Positions 1 through 6,687 of a stretch of DNA of 18,713 nt are shown here, piece by piece. The notes beneath the pieces were generated by a model, which was given only the letters and a program-made list of their open reading frames with translations, did not search any database and was not told where the DNA came from. The stretch covers positions 1-18,713 of the forward strand of contig JALRKU010000080.1 in NCBI GenBank assembly GCA_023254755.1, read 5' to 3'. Numbering within the stretch: position 1 is the first letter of the stretch; every line of letters starts with the position of its first letter. A program made the position numbers and the translations under genes. Origin of the DNA: Aeromicrobium sp. Its GTDB lineage: Bacteria > Actinomycetota > Actinomycetes > Propionibacteriales > Nocardioidaceae.

Positions 1-267
1 CATCACCAGCGCGGCCTCGACCGTGCGCGACGCGACGAACCCGAGGCCCAGCAGGTGCTCGGCGGGGCGGAGCACGGGGAGCAGGGCGATCGCCGTGCCG
101 ACGCACGCGACCGCTAGGACGATCTCGAGCACGACCGCCCAGCGGGCCGCGGTCGCCGATCCGCCGCCGTCGAGGAACGGCTGCTTGAGGGCGAGCGCCG
201 GGATCGAGGTCACGAAGGTCAGCAGGTAGAGCCAGCCCGCGACGCGGGCCGATCGGTGCGGGTCCAT
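1..267 (-). CDS. DUF4386 family membrane protein (partial, C-terminus outside window)
   Basis: This is the first 89 codons of a gene that runs off the left edge of the window. The translation begins MDPHRSARVAGWLYLLTF and continues with TSIPALALKQPF. That is the usual opening of the DUF4386 family: a short basic N-terminus, then a first membrane helix at about residues 9-27. A second hydrophobic stretch follows at about residues 45-65. The family's function is unknown; it is an integral membrane protein of roughly 220-240 residues. The ATG is preceded by GAGGAG at a normal distance, which supports the start. It is divergent from a TetR regulator and has a strong-looking promoter whose spacer is filled by a likely TetR operator, so it is probably the main target of that repressor. 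Family assignment is by remembered motif, not by search. Confidence 0.8.
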   Translation of the reverse strand, partial: MDPHRSARVAGWLYLLTFVTSIPALALKQPFLDGGGSATAARWAVVLEIVLAVACVGTAIALLPVLRPAEHLLGLGFVASRTVEAALVM

Positions 268-287
268 GGCGCTCCTCGGATCAGTGA

Positions 288-304
288 GGTGTACGGCGTA
301 CACC
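288..304. promoter_or_regulatory. Probable TetR operator, copy 1
   Basis: GGTGTACGGCGTACACC is a perfect 17-bp palindrome with one central base. It lies just downstream of the predicted start of the DUF4386 transcript (about 309, minus strand). Palindromes of this size are typical TetR-family sites. A second copy lies 34 bp away, centre to centre. The regulator assignment is inferred from adjacency. Confidence 0.7.
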
Positions 305-315
305 GAGTGGTCGAG

Positions 316-344
316 ATCCTAGGTGTACGGTGTACGCCAGTCAA
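316..344 (-). promoter_or_regulatory. Promoter of the DUF4386 gene
   Basis: On the minus strand, TTGACT (344-339) and TAGGAT (321-316) are separated by exactly 17 bases, a near-ideal sigma-70-type promoter. Transcription would start near 309, giving a leader of about 42 nt that contains the GAGGAG ribosome site. The 17-base spacer is exactly the operator copy at 322-338, so a bound repressor would block polymerase directly. Confidence 0.7.
322..338. promoter_or_regulatory. Probable TetR operator, copy 2
   Basis: GGTGTACGGTGTACGCC matches copy 1 at 15 of 17 positions and keeps the GTAC half-site cores. Its palindrome is imperfect. It fills the whole spacer between the -35 and -10 of the DUF4386 promoter and lies 35 bp before the TetR start codon, so it could serve both repression and autoregulation. 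Confidence 0.65.
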
Positions 345-372
345 CCGGTCCGATCGACCCGGAGGTGTGCGC

Positions 373-1041
373 GTGGCAGAGCGACGCCGGCCGCTGTCCC
401 GCGAGCGCGTCGTCGCCGAGGCCGTCGCCCTCGCTGACGCCGACGGACTCGATGCCGTGAGCATGCGGGCGCTCGCGACGCGCCTCGACGTCGTGCCGAT
501 GGCCCTCTACAAGCACGTCGCGGACAAGGAGGACCTGCTCGACGCGATGGTCGAGGCGGTCGTGGCCAGCTACGCCGACCCTCCCGAGGGCGCGGACTGG
601 CGGGCGTCGCTGCGGGCCCGGGTGCTCGCGGCGCGCGACGAGCTCGGCAGCCACCCGTGGCTGCGCCGTGCGATCGAGACCCGCGCCCGACGGACCGAGG
701 CGGTCCTGGCGCACATGGACGCCGCGGCGGGCGACCTCGTAGCGGGCGGCTTCACGATCGACCAGGTCCACCACCTGATGCACGTACTGGGCCACCGGCT
801 GTGGGGATTCAGTCCAGAGGCCTTCGCGGGGGAGCCGACCGCGATCGCGCCCGGCGCCGACCTCGAGGCCGTGCTGGCGGCGGCCGAGCAGCGGTTCCCC
901 CACGTCGTCGCGATCACCCGTGACGCGATGGCGCGGCGGCCGGGCGGGTCGTGCGACGAGGGCGCCGAGCTCGAGCTCGCCCTGGACCTGTTCCTCGACG
1001 GCGCCGCGCGCCTGCGTGACACGGGGTGGGCGTCGGGCTGA
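373..1041 (+). CDS. TetR/AcrR family transcriptional regulator
   Basis: This is a 222-residue DNA-binding repressor. Residues about 10-59 form the TetR N-terminal domain; the helix-turn-helix is in the stretch with MRALATRLDVVPMALYKHV (about 31-49), followed by the typical ADKEDLLDAM. The rest is all-helical and resembles the C-terminal ligand domain of TetR-like proteins, including a conserved hydrophobic helix near LMHVLGHRLWGF. I chose GTG at 373 because GGAGG lies at 361-365, seven bases upstream. The open frame extends back to an ATG at 256, but that would translate the operator region and overlap the divergent gene. It is divergent from a DUF4386 gene and convergent with the lipase (3-base gap). 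The natural ligand cannot be read from the sequence. Confidence 0.9.
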   Translation: MAERRRPLSRERVVAEAVALADADGLDAVSMRALATRLDVVPMALYKHVADKEDLLDAMVEAVVASYADPPEGADWRASLRARVLAARDELGSHPWLRRAIETRARRTEAVLAHMDAAAGDLVAGGFTIDQVHHLMHVLGHRLWGFSPEAFAGEPTAIAPGADLEAVLAAAEQRFPHVVAITRDAMARRPGGSCDEGAELELALDLFLDGAARLRDTGWASG

Positions 1042-1044
1042 GCC

Positions 1045-2262
1045 TCAGCTCGCGGCCGACGACGTGTGCGCGCTGGTGCCGCGGGCTCGTCGCAGCGTTC
1101 GGTCCAGCCAGCGGGCCGCGCCGTCACCGCCGAGCACCATGCCGGTGACGTGCTCGAGCGCGGGCACCTCGGTGAGGGTCACGTCGGCACCCCGCGCACG
1201 CCAGCGCACCGCGAGGTCCCGGGTCTGTGCCGGAGGGACGAGCGGATCGCGCCGCGACGTGTAGAGGTAGACGGGCACGACCGGCGCCGTCGTGCCGAGG
1301 CTGTTCTCGCGCATCCGGGCCTGCCAGTCGGGCCGGCGCAGGACGTTCTCGGTCATCAGCTCGTCGACGCCGACGAAGTGGGGGCCGCGCAGCGTCGCGG
1401 TGACGACCGACGACCGCCGGAGCCGGTCCATGTGCCGCTCGCCCTCGGCGGTGAGGAAGCGTGGCAGGTCGAGCTCGGGGTAGGCCGCGTTCAGCCCGAG
1501 GGCGCCGTAGCCGGCGAAGAACGAGTACATCGAGCCCTCGACGTGGTCGCCCGTCGCCTCCAGGTCGGCGGGGACCGAGCCCGACGCGACGCCCGCGAGC
1601 GGCAGGTCGGGGGCGTAGACCGGGTGCAGCTCGGCGGCCCAGGCCGAGGCGTGCCCGCCCTCTGAGTAGCCGAACACGCCGTGCGGCACGTCGTCGGGGA
1701 GTGCGGCGGCCGCGAACGAGCGGGCGGCGCGCAGCGCGTCGAGCACGTTGCGACCGAGCGTGCGACCGATGACGTACGGGTGGTCGCCGGGCGTGCCGAG
1801 GCCCTCGTAGTCGGTCATCACGACCGCGTGGCCCATCGACAGCAGGCGGGCCACGAACGCGGTCTCCCAGTCCAGGCCGCGGGCGACCAGGCGCGAGGGC
1901 GCCGCGTAGTTCGCCAGGCCGTGGGTGCCCGGGGCGTAGGCCACCAGGCCGCGGACCGTGCCCGGGGGCACCAGGAGGGTCGCCGACACCAGGGTCGGCG
2001 AGCCGTCGAGCCGGGTCGAGCGGTGCAGCAGGCGCCAGGTGGCCGCTCGCAGTCGCAGCCCGGGGAGCAGGAACGCGTCGACCGGTTCGTGATCGACCAC
2101 CTCGCCGGCGACACCCGTGCCGGGATCGGCGGCCTGCTCGTAGAAGCCGGGGCGCGGCCGCCAGCGCAGCGGACCCGGCCGAGGCCGGGTCTGACCGGCC
2201 GACCGGGCGACCGTGGTGGCCACGCCCAGCAGCGCGGCGGGCAGTGACGTGCTCCGGAGCAT
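1045..2262 (-). CDS. Lipase family alpha/beta hydrolase, probably exported
   Basis: This is a 405-residue esterase/lipase resembling the secretory lipase (LIP) family. The nucleophile elbow GYSEGG places the catalytic serine at about residue 200. The acid is probably Asp339 (in TSRRDPLVPP) and the base His371 (in ALEHVTG). The N-terminus is MLRSTSLPAALLGVATTVA: one early arginine then a hydrophobic stretch, a plausible signal peptide, although no clear AXA cleavage site is visible. The long APGTHGLANYA segment before the core fits the family's oxyanion region. I start at ATG 2262 because homology begins only downstream of it. The open frame continues to 3573, but that part is antisense to the flavoprotein gene. 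Its start is divergent from the flavoprotein and separated from it by a 249-base region with a repeat element. Confidence 0.85.
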   Translation of the reverse strand: MLRSTSLPAALLGVATTVARSAGQTRPRPGPLRWRPRPGFYEQAADPGTGVAGEVVDHEPVDAFLLPGLRLRAATWRLLHRSTRLDGSPTLVSATLLVPPGTVRGLVAYAPGTHGLANYAAPSRLVARGLDWETAFVARLLSMGHAVVMTDYEGLGTPGDHPYVIGRTLGRNVLDALRAARSFAAAALPDDVPHGVFGYSEGGHASAWAAELHPVYAPDLPLAGVASGSVPADLEATGDHVEGSMYSFFAGYGALGLNAAYPELDLPRFLTAEGERHMDRLRRSSVVTATLRGPHFVGVDELMTENVLRRPDWQARMRENSLGTTAPVVPVYLYTSRRDPLVPPAQTRDLAVRWRARGADVTLTEVPALEHVTGMVLGGDGAARWLDRTLRRARGTSAHTSSAAS

Positions 2263-2278
2263 CTCGCCATCGTGGCAG

Positions 2279-2340
2279 ACCCCTCGGGGGTTCGCCGGGA
2301 TTCGACCACGCCCGTGATCAGAGTGGCGTTCCCGAGGGGT
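2279..2340. repeat. 10-bp inverted repeat between the lipase and flavoprotein genes
   Basis: ACCCCTCGGG at 2279-2288 is the exact reverse complement of CCCGAGGGGT at 2331-2340, with 42 bases between. It lies just upstream of the lipase start, and its right arm overlaps the first bases of the repeat element at 2337. It could be an operator pair or part of the inserted element; nothing decides between these. Confidence 0.5.
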
Positions 2341-2468
2341 GGTGGATCCGCAACGGAATGATCCCGTCGCCCGTGGGATGGTGGCTGAGCAACCCAGACG
2401 CGGCCGATTCGGTTGTCGATCCACCAACCCTGCCGGCCGTCCGCCTTTCGGTTGCGGATCCACCACCC
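2337..2468. repeat. 132-bp palindromic element of four 18-bp units (39-bp period, 2 forward + 2 inverted)
   Basis: Forward units are GGGTGGTGGATCCGCAAC at 2337-2354 and a 14/18 match at 2376-2393. Inverted units are at 2412-2429 and 2451-2468; the last is the exact reverse complement of the first. Forward and inverted pairs are both spaced by 39 bases, and the array is symmetric about 2402.5. The ends therefore form a perfect 18-bp inverted repeat. No gene, transposase or target duplication is visible. The other divergent gaps here are 65-130 bases; removing 132 from this 249-base gap leaves 117, which fits an insertion. It could fold into a cruciform or long hairpin, or be a protein-binding array. 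Confidence 0.75.
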
Positions 2469-2499
2469 ACGGGGAGAGCGAGCACAGGTGACTCGCCAG

Positions 2500-2505
2500 T
2501 AGGGT
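2500..2505 (+). promoter_or_regulatory. -10 element for a leaderless flavoprotein mRNA
   Basis: TAGGGT ends six bases before the ATG at 2512. This places the transcript start at or next to the start codon, the usual actinobacterial leaderless arrangement. No convincing -35 is seen, which is common for such promoters. There is no clear ribosome site. Confidence 0.6.
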
Positions 2506-2511
2506 CAGGGC

Positions 2512-3678
2512 ATGAGCACTCCCGAGCACGTGGTCGTCGTCGGTGCGGGTCTGGCCGGATCCAAGGTGGTGCAGGAGCTCCTGCGCCTCGGCTTCCAGGG
2601 CCGCATCACCCTGATCGGCGCGGAGGACCACGCACCGTACGACCGGCCGCCGCTGTCCAAGCAGGTCCTCGCCGGGGCCAAGGAGCCCGACGAGGTCGTG
2701 CTCGCCCGCCTCGAGACGCTCGAGCAGGCCGGAGTCGACCTGCGGCTCGGCCGCCGCGCGACGCACGTGGGCGCCGGTGCGGTCACGCTCGACGACGGAT
2801 CGGTCGTCGAGGGCGACGCCGTCGTGGTCGCCACCGGGGTCGGGCCGCGGGTGCCCGACTGGCTCGAGGTCGGCGGACCCCTGCACGTCCTGCGCACGCG
2901 CGAGGACAGCCTGCGACTGCGCGAGGCGATCTCCGGCGCGTCCTCGCTGCTGGTGCTCGGTGGTGGCTTCATCGGCGCCGAGGTCGCGGCCACCGCGGTC
3001 ACCGCGGGCCTGCAGGTGACGCTGGTCGAGGCGCGCGACACGCTGCTCGCCGGGGCGTTGCCCACCGAGGTCGGCGACGTCGTGGCCGACCTGCACCGCT
3101 CGCACGGCGTCGACGTCCGCACGGGCGTCGCGGTCGAATCGGTCGTCGCCCGCGACGGACGCGCCGTCGCGACCCTGGCCGACGGCACCGAGCTCGTCGC
3201 CGACGTGGCGGTCGTCGGCTTCGGCACCACGCTCGACTCCGGACCGCTCACCGACCTGCCCGACGCCGAGCCGGGCGTCCGGGCCGACGCGCGCGGGCGG
3301 GTCGACGGCGTGCCCGGCGTCTACGCGGTCGGCGACGTCGCGGCCTGGTTCGACGAGGGTCTGGGTCGCCACGTGCGGCGCGAGCACTGGTCGTCGGCGT
3401 CGGAGCAGGCTGCCCGGGTCGCCCACGAGCTCGTCGGTGCGGAGCTGCCACCCTGCCTCGCGGCGTCGCTGCCGTACTTCTGGAGCGACCAGTACGACGT
3501 GAAGATCCAGGTCGTCGGTCGGCCCGCGCTGGCGACCTCGGGAGCCTGGGCCGAGCACGAAGCGGGCGAGCACGTGGTCTACGAGCTCACCGACGGTGAT
3601 CGCCTCGTCGCGGCGATCACCGTCGGCAGCCCCCGCCTCGTCGGGCCGCTGCGCAAGCGGCTGGCCGAGTCGTCCTGA
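2512..3678 (+). CDS. FAD/NAD(P)H-dependent ferredoxin reductase-type oxidoreductase
   Basis: This 388-residue flavoprotein belongs to the rhodocoxin/putidaredoxin reductase group, which passes electrons from NAD(P)H to a ferredoxin serving a P450 or oxygenase. The FAD Rossmann motif GAGLAG is at residues 11-16, followed by the typical YDRPPLSK. The NAD(P)H motif GGGFIGAE is at about 150-157, with an acidic Glu173 at the end of the second strand, suggesting NADH preference. The second FAD motif YAVGDVAAW is at 271-279. The C-terminal reductase domain contains FWSDQYDVKIQVVG (323-336). Length is slightly short for the family (about 400). No ferredoxin or P450 gene is within the window, so its partner must lie elsewhere. 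Its stop directly abuts the stop of the convergent SDR gene. Confidence 0.9.
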   Translation: MSTPEHVVVVGAGLAGSKVVQELLRLGFQGRITLIGAEDHAPYDRPPLSKQVLAGAKEPDEVVLARLETLEQAGVDLRLGRRATHVGAGAVTLDDGSVVEGDAVVVATGVGPRVPDWLEVGGPLHVLRTREDSLRLREAISGASSLLVLGGGFIGAEVAATAVTAGLQVTLVEARDTLLAGALPTEVGDVVADLHRSHGVDVRTGVAVESVVARDGRAVATLADGTELVADVAVVGFGTTLDSGPLTDLPDAEPGVRADARGRVDGVPGVYAVGDVAAWFDEGLGRHVRREHWSSASEQAARVAHELVGAELPPCLAASLPYFWSDQYDVKIQVVGRPALATSGAWAEHEAGEHVVYELTDGDRLVAAITVGSPRLVGPLRKRLAESS

Positions 3679-4377
3679 TCAGCCGGCCAGCGCCGGGTAG
3701 AGCGCCTCGACGGGTGCTGCCAGGCCGGCCTTGACCTGGCGGCTCACGGCGTCGGCCAGCACCTCGTGCGCGCCGGCCTCCAGTCCGTCGTAGGCCTGCC
3801 GGACGACGTCCGCCGGATCGTTCTTGTCGACGTCGAGACCGGCCGTCATCGGGGTGTCGGTGTAGCCCAGGTGCAGCGCGGTCACCTGCACGCCCTCGGG
3901 GGCGAGCGCCAGCCGCTGGGTGTTGGTCGCCGACCAGAGCGCCGCCTTCGTGGCGCTGTAGGCGTCGGCGATGCCGATCCAGCTGAGCACCGACAGCACC
4001 GACACCAGGCCACCCTGCTGCCGCCGCAGCGCCGGGGCGAACGCGTTGGCGACCCGCTGCGCACCCCAGAAGTTGGTCTCGAACAGGTCCCGCGCGGCCT
4101 CGAGGTCCTCGGCCAGGAGCGACGCTCCGGTCGCGGCGCCGGCGTTGTTGACGACCAGCGTCACGTCGTCGGCGGCCTCGGCGGCCGCCGCGACCGACGC
4201 CGGGTCGGTCACGTCGAGCTGCAGCGGCACGACGCGCTCGTCGTCCCACTCGCGCGGGGTGCGGGCGGTCGCGTAGACCTTCGTCGCTCCGCGCTCGAGG
4301 GCCTGGTGGACGAACTCGCGGCCGAGGCCGCCGTTGGCGCCGGTCACGAGGACGACGCCGCCGTCGATCGTCGTCAT
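3679..4377 (-). CDS. SDR family NAD(P)-dependent oxidoreductase
   Basis: This is a 232-residue classical short-chain dehydrogenase. The cofactor motif TGANGGLG is at residues 12-19, NNAG at 77-80, a serine pair (129/132) in SVLSVLSW, and the catalytic Tyr140/Lys144 in YSATK. The ATG at 4377 is preceded by GAGAGGA, which lies within the last codons of the thiolase gene; only one base separates the two genes, so they form an operon. A longer in-frame start at 4566 would overlap the thiolase by almost 190 bases and is rejected. The pairing with a thiolase suggests an acyl-CoA, ketone or alcohol substrate, but the substrate cannot be read from the sequence. Confidence 0.9.
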   Translation of the reverse strand: MTTIDGGVVLVTGANGGLGREFVHQALERGATKVYATARTPREWDDERVVPLQLDVTDPASVAAAAEAADDVTLVVNNAGAATGASLLAEDLEAARDLFETNFWGAQRVANAFAPALRRQQGGLVSVLSVLSWIGIADAYSATKAALWSATNTQRLALAPEGVQVTALHLGYTDTPMTAGLDVDKNDPADVVRQAYDGLEAGAHEVLADAVSRQVKAGLAAPVEALYPALAG

Positions 4378-4378
4378 G

Positions 4379-5548
4379 TCAGATCCTCTCGATGATCGTC
4401 GCGTTGGCCAGGCCGCCGGCCTCGCACATGACCTGCAGGCCGTAGCGCCCGCCGGTCTGCTCGAGGTTGTTGAGCAGCGTCGTGGTGAGTCGGGCGCCGG
4501 ATCCGCCGAGCGGGTGGCCGATCGCGATCGCGCCGCCGTTGACGTTGACCTTGGCCAGGTCGGCACCGGTCTCGCGCTGCCACGCGAGCACGACCGACGC
4601 GAACGCCTCGTTGACCTCGAACACGTCGATGTCGTCGATCGTCAGGCCGGCACGGGCCAGGACCTTCTGCGTCGCGGGGATGACGCCCGTCAGCATGTAG
4701 ATCGGGTCGTCACCCGCGACCGCGAAGGCGTGGACGCGTGCGCGCGGCGTCAGGCCGAGGCGATCGGCGGACTCCCGGCTCGCGACCAGCACGGCGGCCG
4801 AGCCGTCGTTGACCGGCGAGCTGTTGCCCGCCGTGACCCGCCAGTCCAGCTCGGGGTAGCGCTGCTCCCAGTACTCGTCGCGGAAGGCCAGGCGCAGGCC
4901 GGCGAGGGACTCGACCGAGGTCTCAGGGCGGATCGACTCGTCGACGTGCAGGTCGTTGACGAACGACACCTGGGAGTCGAAGAGCCCGTCCTTCCACGCC
5001 GTCGCGGCACGACGGTGGGACTCGGCGGCGAACTCGTCGAGCTCGGTGCGCGAGAGGTTCCAGCGCTGGGCGATCAGCTCGGCGCTGATGCCCTGCGGCA
5101 CCAGGCCCTGGTCGTACCGTGCGCCGACCTTCGGGCCGGCGAAGTCCTTGCCCTGGAACTGCGAGCCGATCGGGATCCGGCTCATCGACTCGACGCCGGA
5201 GGCGATCGCGACGTCGTAGGCGCCGGCGATGACGCCCTGCGCCGCGAAGTGGAGCGCCTGCTGGCTGGAGCCGCACTGGCGATCGACCGTGACCCCGGGG
5301 ACGGACTCGGGGAAGCCGGCGCCCAGCAGCGCCCAGCGCGCGGTGTTGCCGGACTGCTCACCGATCTGGCCGACGGCGCCGCTGATGACGTCATCGACCT
5401 CGGCGGGGTCGATGCCGGTGCGCTCGACGAGCGCGGCGAGGGCGTGGGCGTGGAGGTCGACGGGGTGGACGTCGGCGTACGCGCCGCCGGGCTTGCCCTT
5501 GGCGACCGGGGTGCGGACGGCGTCGACGATGACGGCTTCTGCGGCCAT
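4379..5548 (-). CDS. Acetyl-CoA C-acyltransferase (thiolase)
   Basis: This is a 389-residue thiolase that cleaves or forms 3-ketoacyl-CoA. The nucleophile Cys92 is in DRQCGSSQQ, Asn313 in NEAFAS, His345 in GHPLGGSGAR, and the second catalytic Cys375 in MCEAGGLANA. The full set of active-site residues is present and the length is normal. The CEAGG form of the last motif differs from the textbook CGGGG and is shared with several actinobacterial FadA-type thiolases. The ATG at 5548 has GAAGGA upstream. It is the first gene of a two-gene operon with the SDR and is divergent from an HxlR regulator. A role in degrading a fatty, steroid or aromatic acyl-CoA is plausible but not determined. Confidence 0.92.
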   Translation of the reverse strand: MAAEAVIVDAVRTPVAKGKPGGAYADVHPVDLHAHALAALVERTGIDPAEVDDVISGAVGQIGEQSGNTARWALLGAGFPESVPGVTVDRQCGSSQQALHFAAQGVIAGAYDVAIASGVESMSRIPIGSQFQGKDFAGPKVGARYDQGLVPQGISAELIAQRWNLSRTELDEFAAESHRRAATAWKDGLFDSQVSFVNDLHVDESIRPETSVESLAGLRLAFRDEYWEQRYPELDWRVTAGNSSPVNDGSAAVLVASRESADRLGLTPRARVHAFAVAGDDPIYMLTGVIPATQKVLARAGLTIDDIDVFEVNEAFASVVLAWQRETGADLAKVNVNGGAIAIGHPLGGSGARLTTTLLNNLEQTGGRYGLQVMCEAGGLANATIIERI

Positions 5549-5579
5549 GGCTGGTCCTTCTTTCGTGAGGAGTGACCCC

Positions 5580-5608
5580 ACCGTAGGCCTGTCAGTAGGA
5601 AAATCCAA
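5580..5608 (-). promoter_or_regulatory. Promoter of the thiolase-SDR operon
   Basis: On the minus strand, TTGGAT (5608-5603) and TACGGT (5585-5580) are separated by exactly 17 bases. The predicted transcript start is near 5573, giving a leader of about 25 nt that includes the GAAGGA site. The -35 hexamer overlaps the first copy of the repeat proposed as the HxlR operator. Confidence 0.6.
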
Positions 5609-5635
5609 CTTAGTGAGTCGTGATCTCCAACTCAC
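5604..5635. promoter_or_regulatory. Candidate HxlR operator region
   Basis: TCCAACTTA (5604-5612) and TCCAACTCA (5626-5634) form a direct repeat with one mismatch, spaced 22 bp (two helical turns). Within them GTGAGT (5613-5618) and ACTCAC (5630-5635) form an inverted repeat. The first copy covers the thiolase -35 and the second lies just before the HxlR -10, so one protein could control both directions. Confidence 0.5.
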
Positions 5636-5639
5636 CCGC

Positions 5640-5645
5640 TATCCT
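5640..5645 (+). promoter_or_regulatory. -10 element for a leaderless HxlR mRNA
   Basis: TATCCT ends seven bases before the GTG at 5653. This supports GTG as the true start, since the alternative ATG at 5620 lies upstream of the -10. Confidence 0.55.
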
Positions 5646-5652
5646 GGGTCCC

Positions 5653-6102
5653 GTGACCACCACCGACGTCCGTGACTGCTCCATCGCCCGCACCCTCGAG
5701 GTCGTGGGCGAGAAGTGGAGCCTGCTGGCGGTGCGGGAGCTCATGCTGGGCAGCGACCGCTTCGAGGAGATCGTGCGCCGCACCGGGGCGCCCCGCGACA
5801 TCCTGACGACGCGACTGCGCAAGCTCGAGGCCCACGGACTGGTCGAGCGCGAGCCCTACCAGGACCGGCCCGTTCGGCACCGCTACCGGCTGACCGCGCT
5901 CGGCTGGAGCCTCGCCCCGGTGCTGACGATGCTGCGGGACTGGGGCGACACCCATCTCGTGGGACCCGAGGGCCCGCCGGTCACGCTGCGCCACACCTGC
6001 GGCGAGCTGCTGCGCCCACGGATCCACTGCGCCGCGTGCGGCGAGGCCGTGACGTCGAGGGACCTCGAGGTGGTCACCGACGGCACCTCGGACCGCGGGT
6101 AG
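5653..6102 (+). CDS. HxlR family winged helix-turn-helix regulator
   Basis: This 149-residue regulator has the HxlR core: the conserved N-terminal cysteine (Cys9 in RDCSIARTLEVVGEKW), the helix-turn-helix over about residues 34-62 (FEEIVRRTGAPRDILTTRL), and the wing with YQDRPVRHRYRLTALG (69-84). After the usual domain end at about 105 there is a C-terminal extension with HTCGELLRPRIHCAACGE. Its Cys116, Cys126 and Cys129 plus a nearby histidine look like a small zinc-binding knuckle, seen in a subset of actinobacterial HxlR proteins. HxlR proteins often sense electrophiles or redox state through the N-terminal cysteine. It is divergent from the thiolase-SDR operon, its likely target, and convergent with DoxX (1-base gap). 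The start is GTG 5653; see the -10 entry. Confidence 0.88.
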   Translation: MTTTDVRDCSIARTLEVVGEKWSLLAVRELMLGSDRFEEIVRRTGAPRDILTTRLRKLEAHGLVEREPYQDRPVRHRYRLTALGWSLAPVLTMLRDWGDTHLVGPEGPPVTLRHTCGELLRPRIHCAACGEAVTSRDLEVVTDGTSDRG

Positions 6103-6103
6103 G

Positions 6104-6619
6104 TCAGGCCTGCGCGGCGTCGTCCTTCGCCGGTGGGCGCCAGCAGGTGGCCAGCATCCCGGCGGTCGCCACGACGGCCAGCACGAAGGCCCCGGCGCCC
6201 CACTCCCAGCCGACCAGGTCGTCGCGCAGCCCCAGTGCGTCGTCGACCGACCACGACCCGGGCCCGAGCATGGCCAGCGCGGTCAGCGACGCGGCCACGA
6301 CCAGCACGTACTCGTAGCCGTCGCGGAAGATGAAGAAGCCGTTCGGCCGGTGGACCGTGACGAACGCGGTCGCCATGATGCCGATGCCGCCGGCGGCCGC
6401 GAACGGGGTGAGCAGTCCCGCCAGGAGGGCAACGCCCACCGCGAGCTCGAGCCACGTCGAGACGAGGGCGTGCACCCGTGCCGGCCGCAGCCCCAGGCTG
6501 TCGAACCATCGGGTCGTCCCCGCCAGTCCGCCCGCCCCGAACCCGTGGTTCCAGCCGTGCAGCACGAAGACCGCCCCGAGCACCAGGCGAAGGACGAGCA
6601 GCGGCAGGTCGGCGTCCAT
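6104..6619 (-). CDS. DoxX family membrane protein
   Basis: This is a 171-residue membrane protein of the DoxX family. Hydrophobic segments lie at about residues 5-24, 50-90 (two helices), 103-121 and 138-160, giving four or five helices. The family signature is visible in LRLVLGAVFVLHGWNHGFG near the N-terminus and in LELAVGVALLAGLLTPFAA. DoxX proteins are linked to thiosulfate:quinone oxidation in archaea and to a thiol-stress membrane complex in mycobacteria; which applies here is unknown. The ATG at 6619 lies seven bases downstream of a TAGAGT -10, so it is probably transcribed alone as a leaderless message, not from the gpgS operon upstream. Confidence 0.85.
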   Translation of the reverse strand: MDADLPLLVLRLVLGAVFVLHGWNHGFGAGGLAGTTRWFDSLGLRPARVHALVSTWLELAVGVALLAGLLTPFAAAGGIGIMATAFVTVHRPNGFFIFRDGYEYVLVVAASLTALAMLGPGSWSVDDALGLRDDLVGWEWGAGAFVLAVVATAGMLATCWRPPAKDDAAQA

Positions 6620-6626
6620 GCGAGGC

Positions 6627-6632
6627 ACTCTA
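6627..6632 (-). promoter_or_regulatory. -10 element for a leaderless DoxX mRNA
   Basis: TAGAGT (minus strand) ends seven bases before the ATG at 6619. Only GGGACG is found at the -35 distance, a weak match. No ribosome site is visible. Confidence 0.5.
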
Positions 6633-6654
6633 GTTCTCGCTGCCCGGCACGTCC

Positions 6655-6686
6655 CGCCGGCTCGAAGGCCGGGGAGCCAGCCGGCG
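6655..6686 (-). terminator. Possible hairpin terminator after gpgS
   Basis: CGCCGGCT (6655-6662) and AGCCGGCG (6679-6686) form a perfect 8-bp stem with a 16-base loop directly after the gpgS stop. There is no run of T after it, so it is not a classical Rho-independent terminator, but stem-only terminators are reported for high-GC actinobacteria. Confidence 0.35.
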
Positions 6687-6687
6687 C

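Noticed and set aside
256..372. ATG at 256 as the start of the TetR gene
   Set aside because: It would encode the operators and overlap the divergent gene. GTG 373 has a ribosome site at the right distance and fits the family's length.
1045..3573. A single 842-codon minus-strand frame covering the lipase and the region opposite the flavoprotein gene
   Set aside because: The part above 2262 is antisense to a well-supported flavoprotein gene and crosses the repeat element. Hydrolase-like sequence begins only at ATG 2262. Long antisense frames are normal at this GC content.
2244..3599. A 451-codon plus-strand frame overlapping the flavoprotein gene
   Set aside because: Its product is mostly Arg, Gly and Ala repeats, the signature of a shifted high-GC frame, while the overlapping frame at 2512 has clear FAD and NAD motifs.
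4378..4566. N-terminal extension of the SDR gene to 4566
   Set aside because: It would overlap the thiolase by nearly 190 bases and add residues that match no SDR. ATG 4377 has a good ribosome site and starts just before the TGANGGLG motif.
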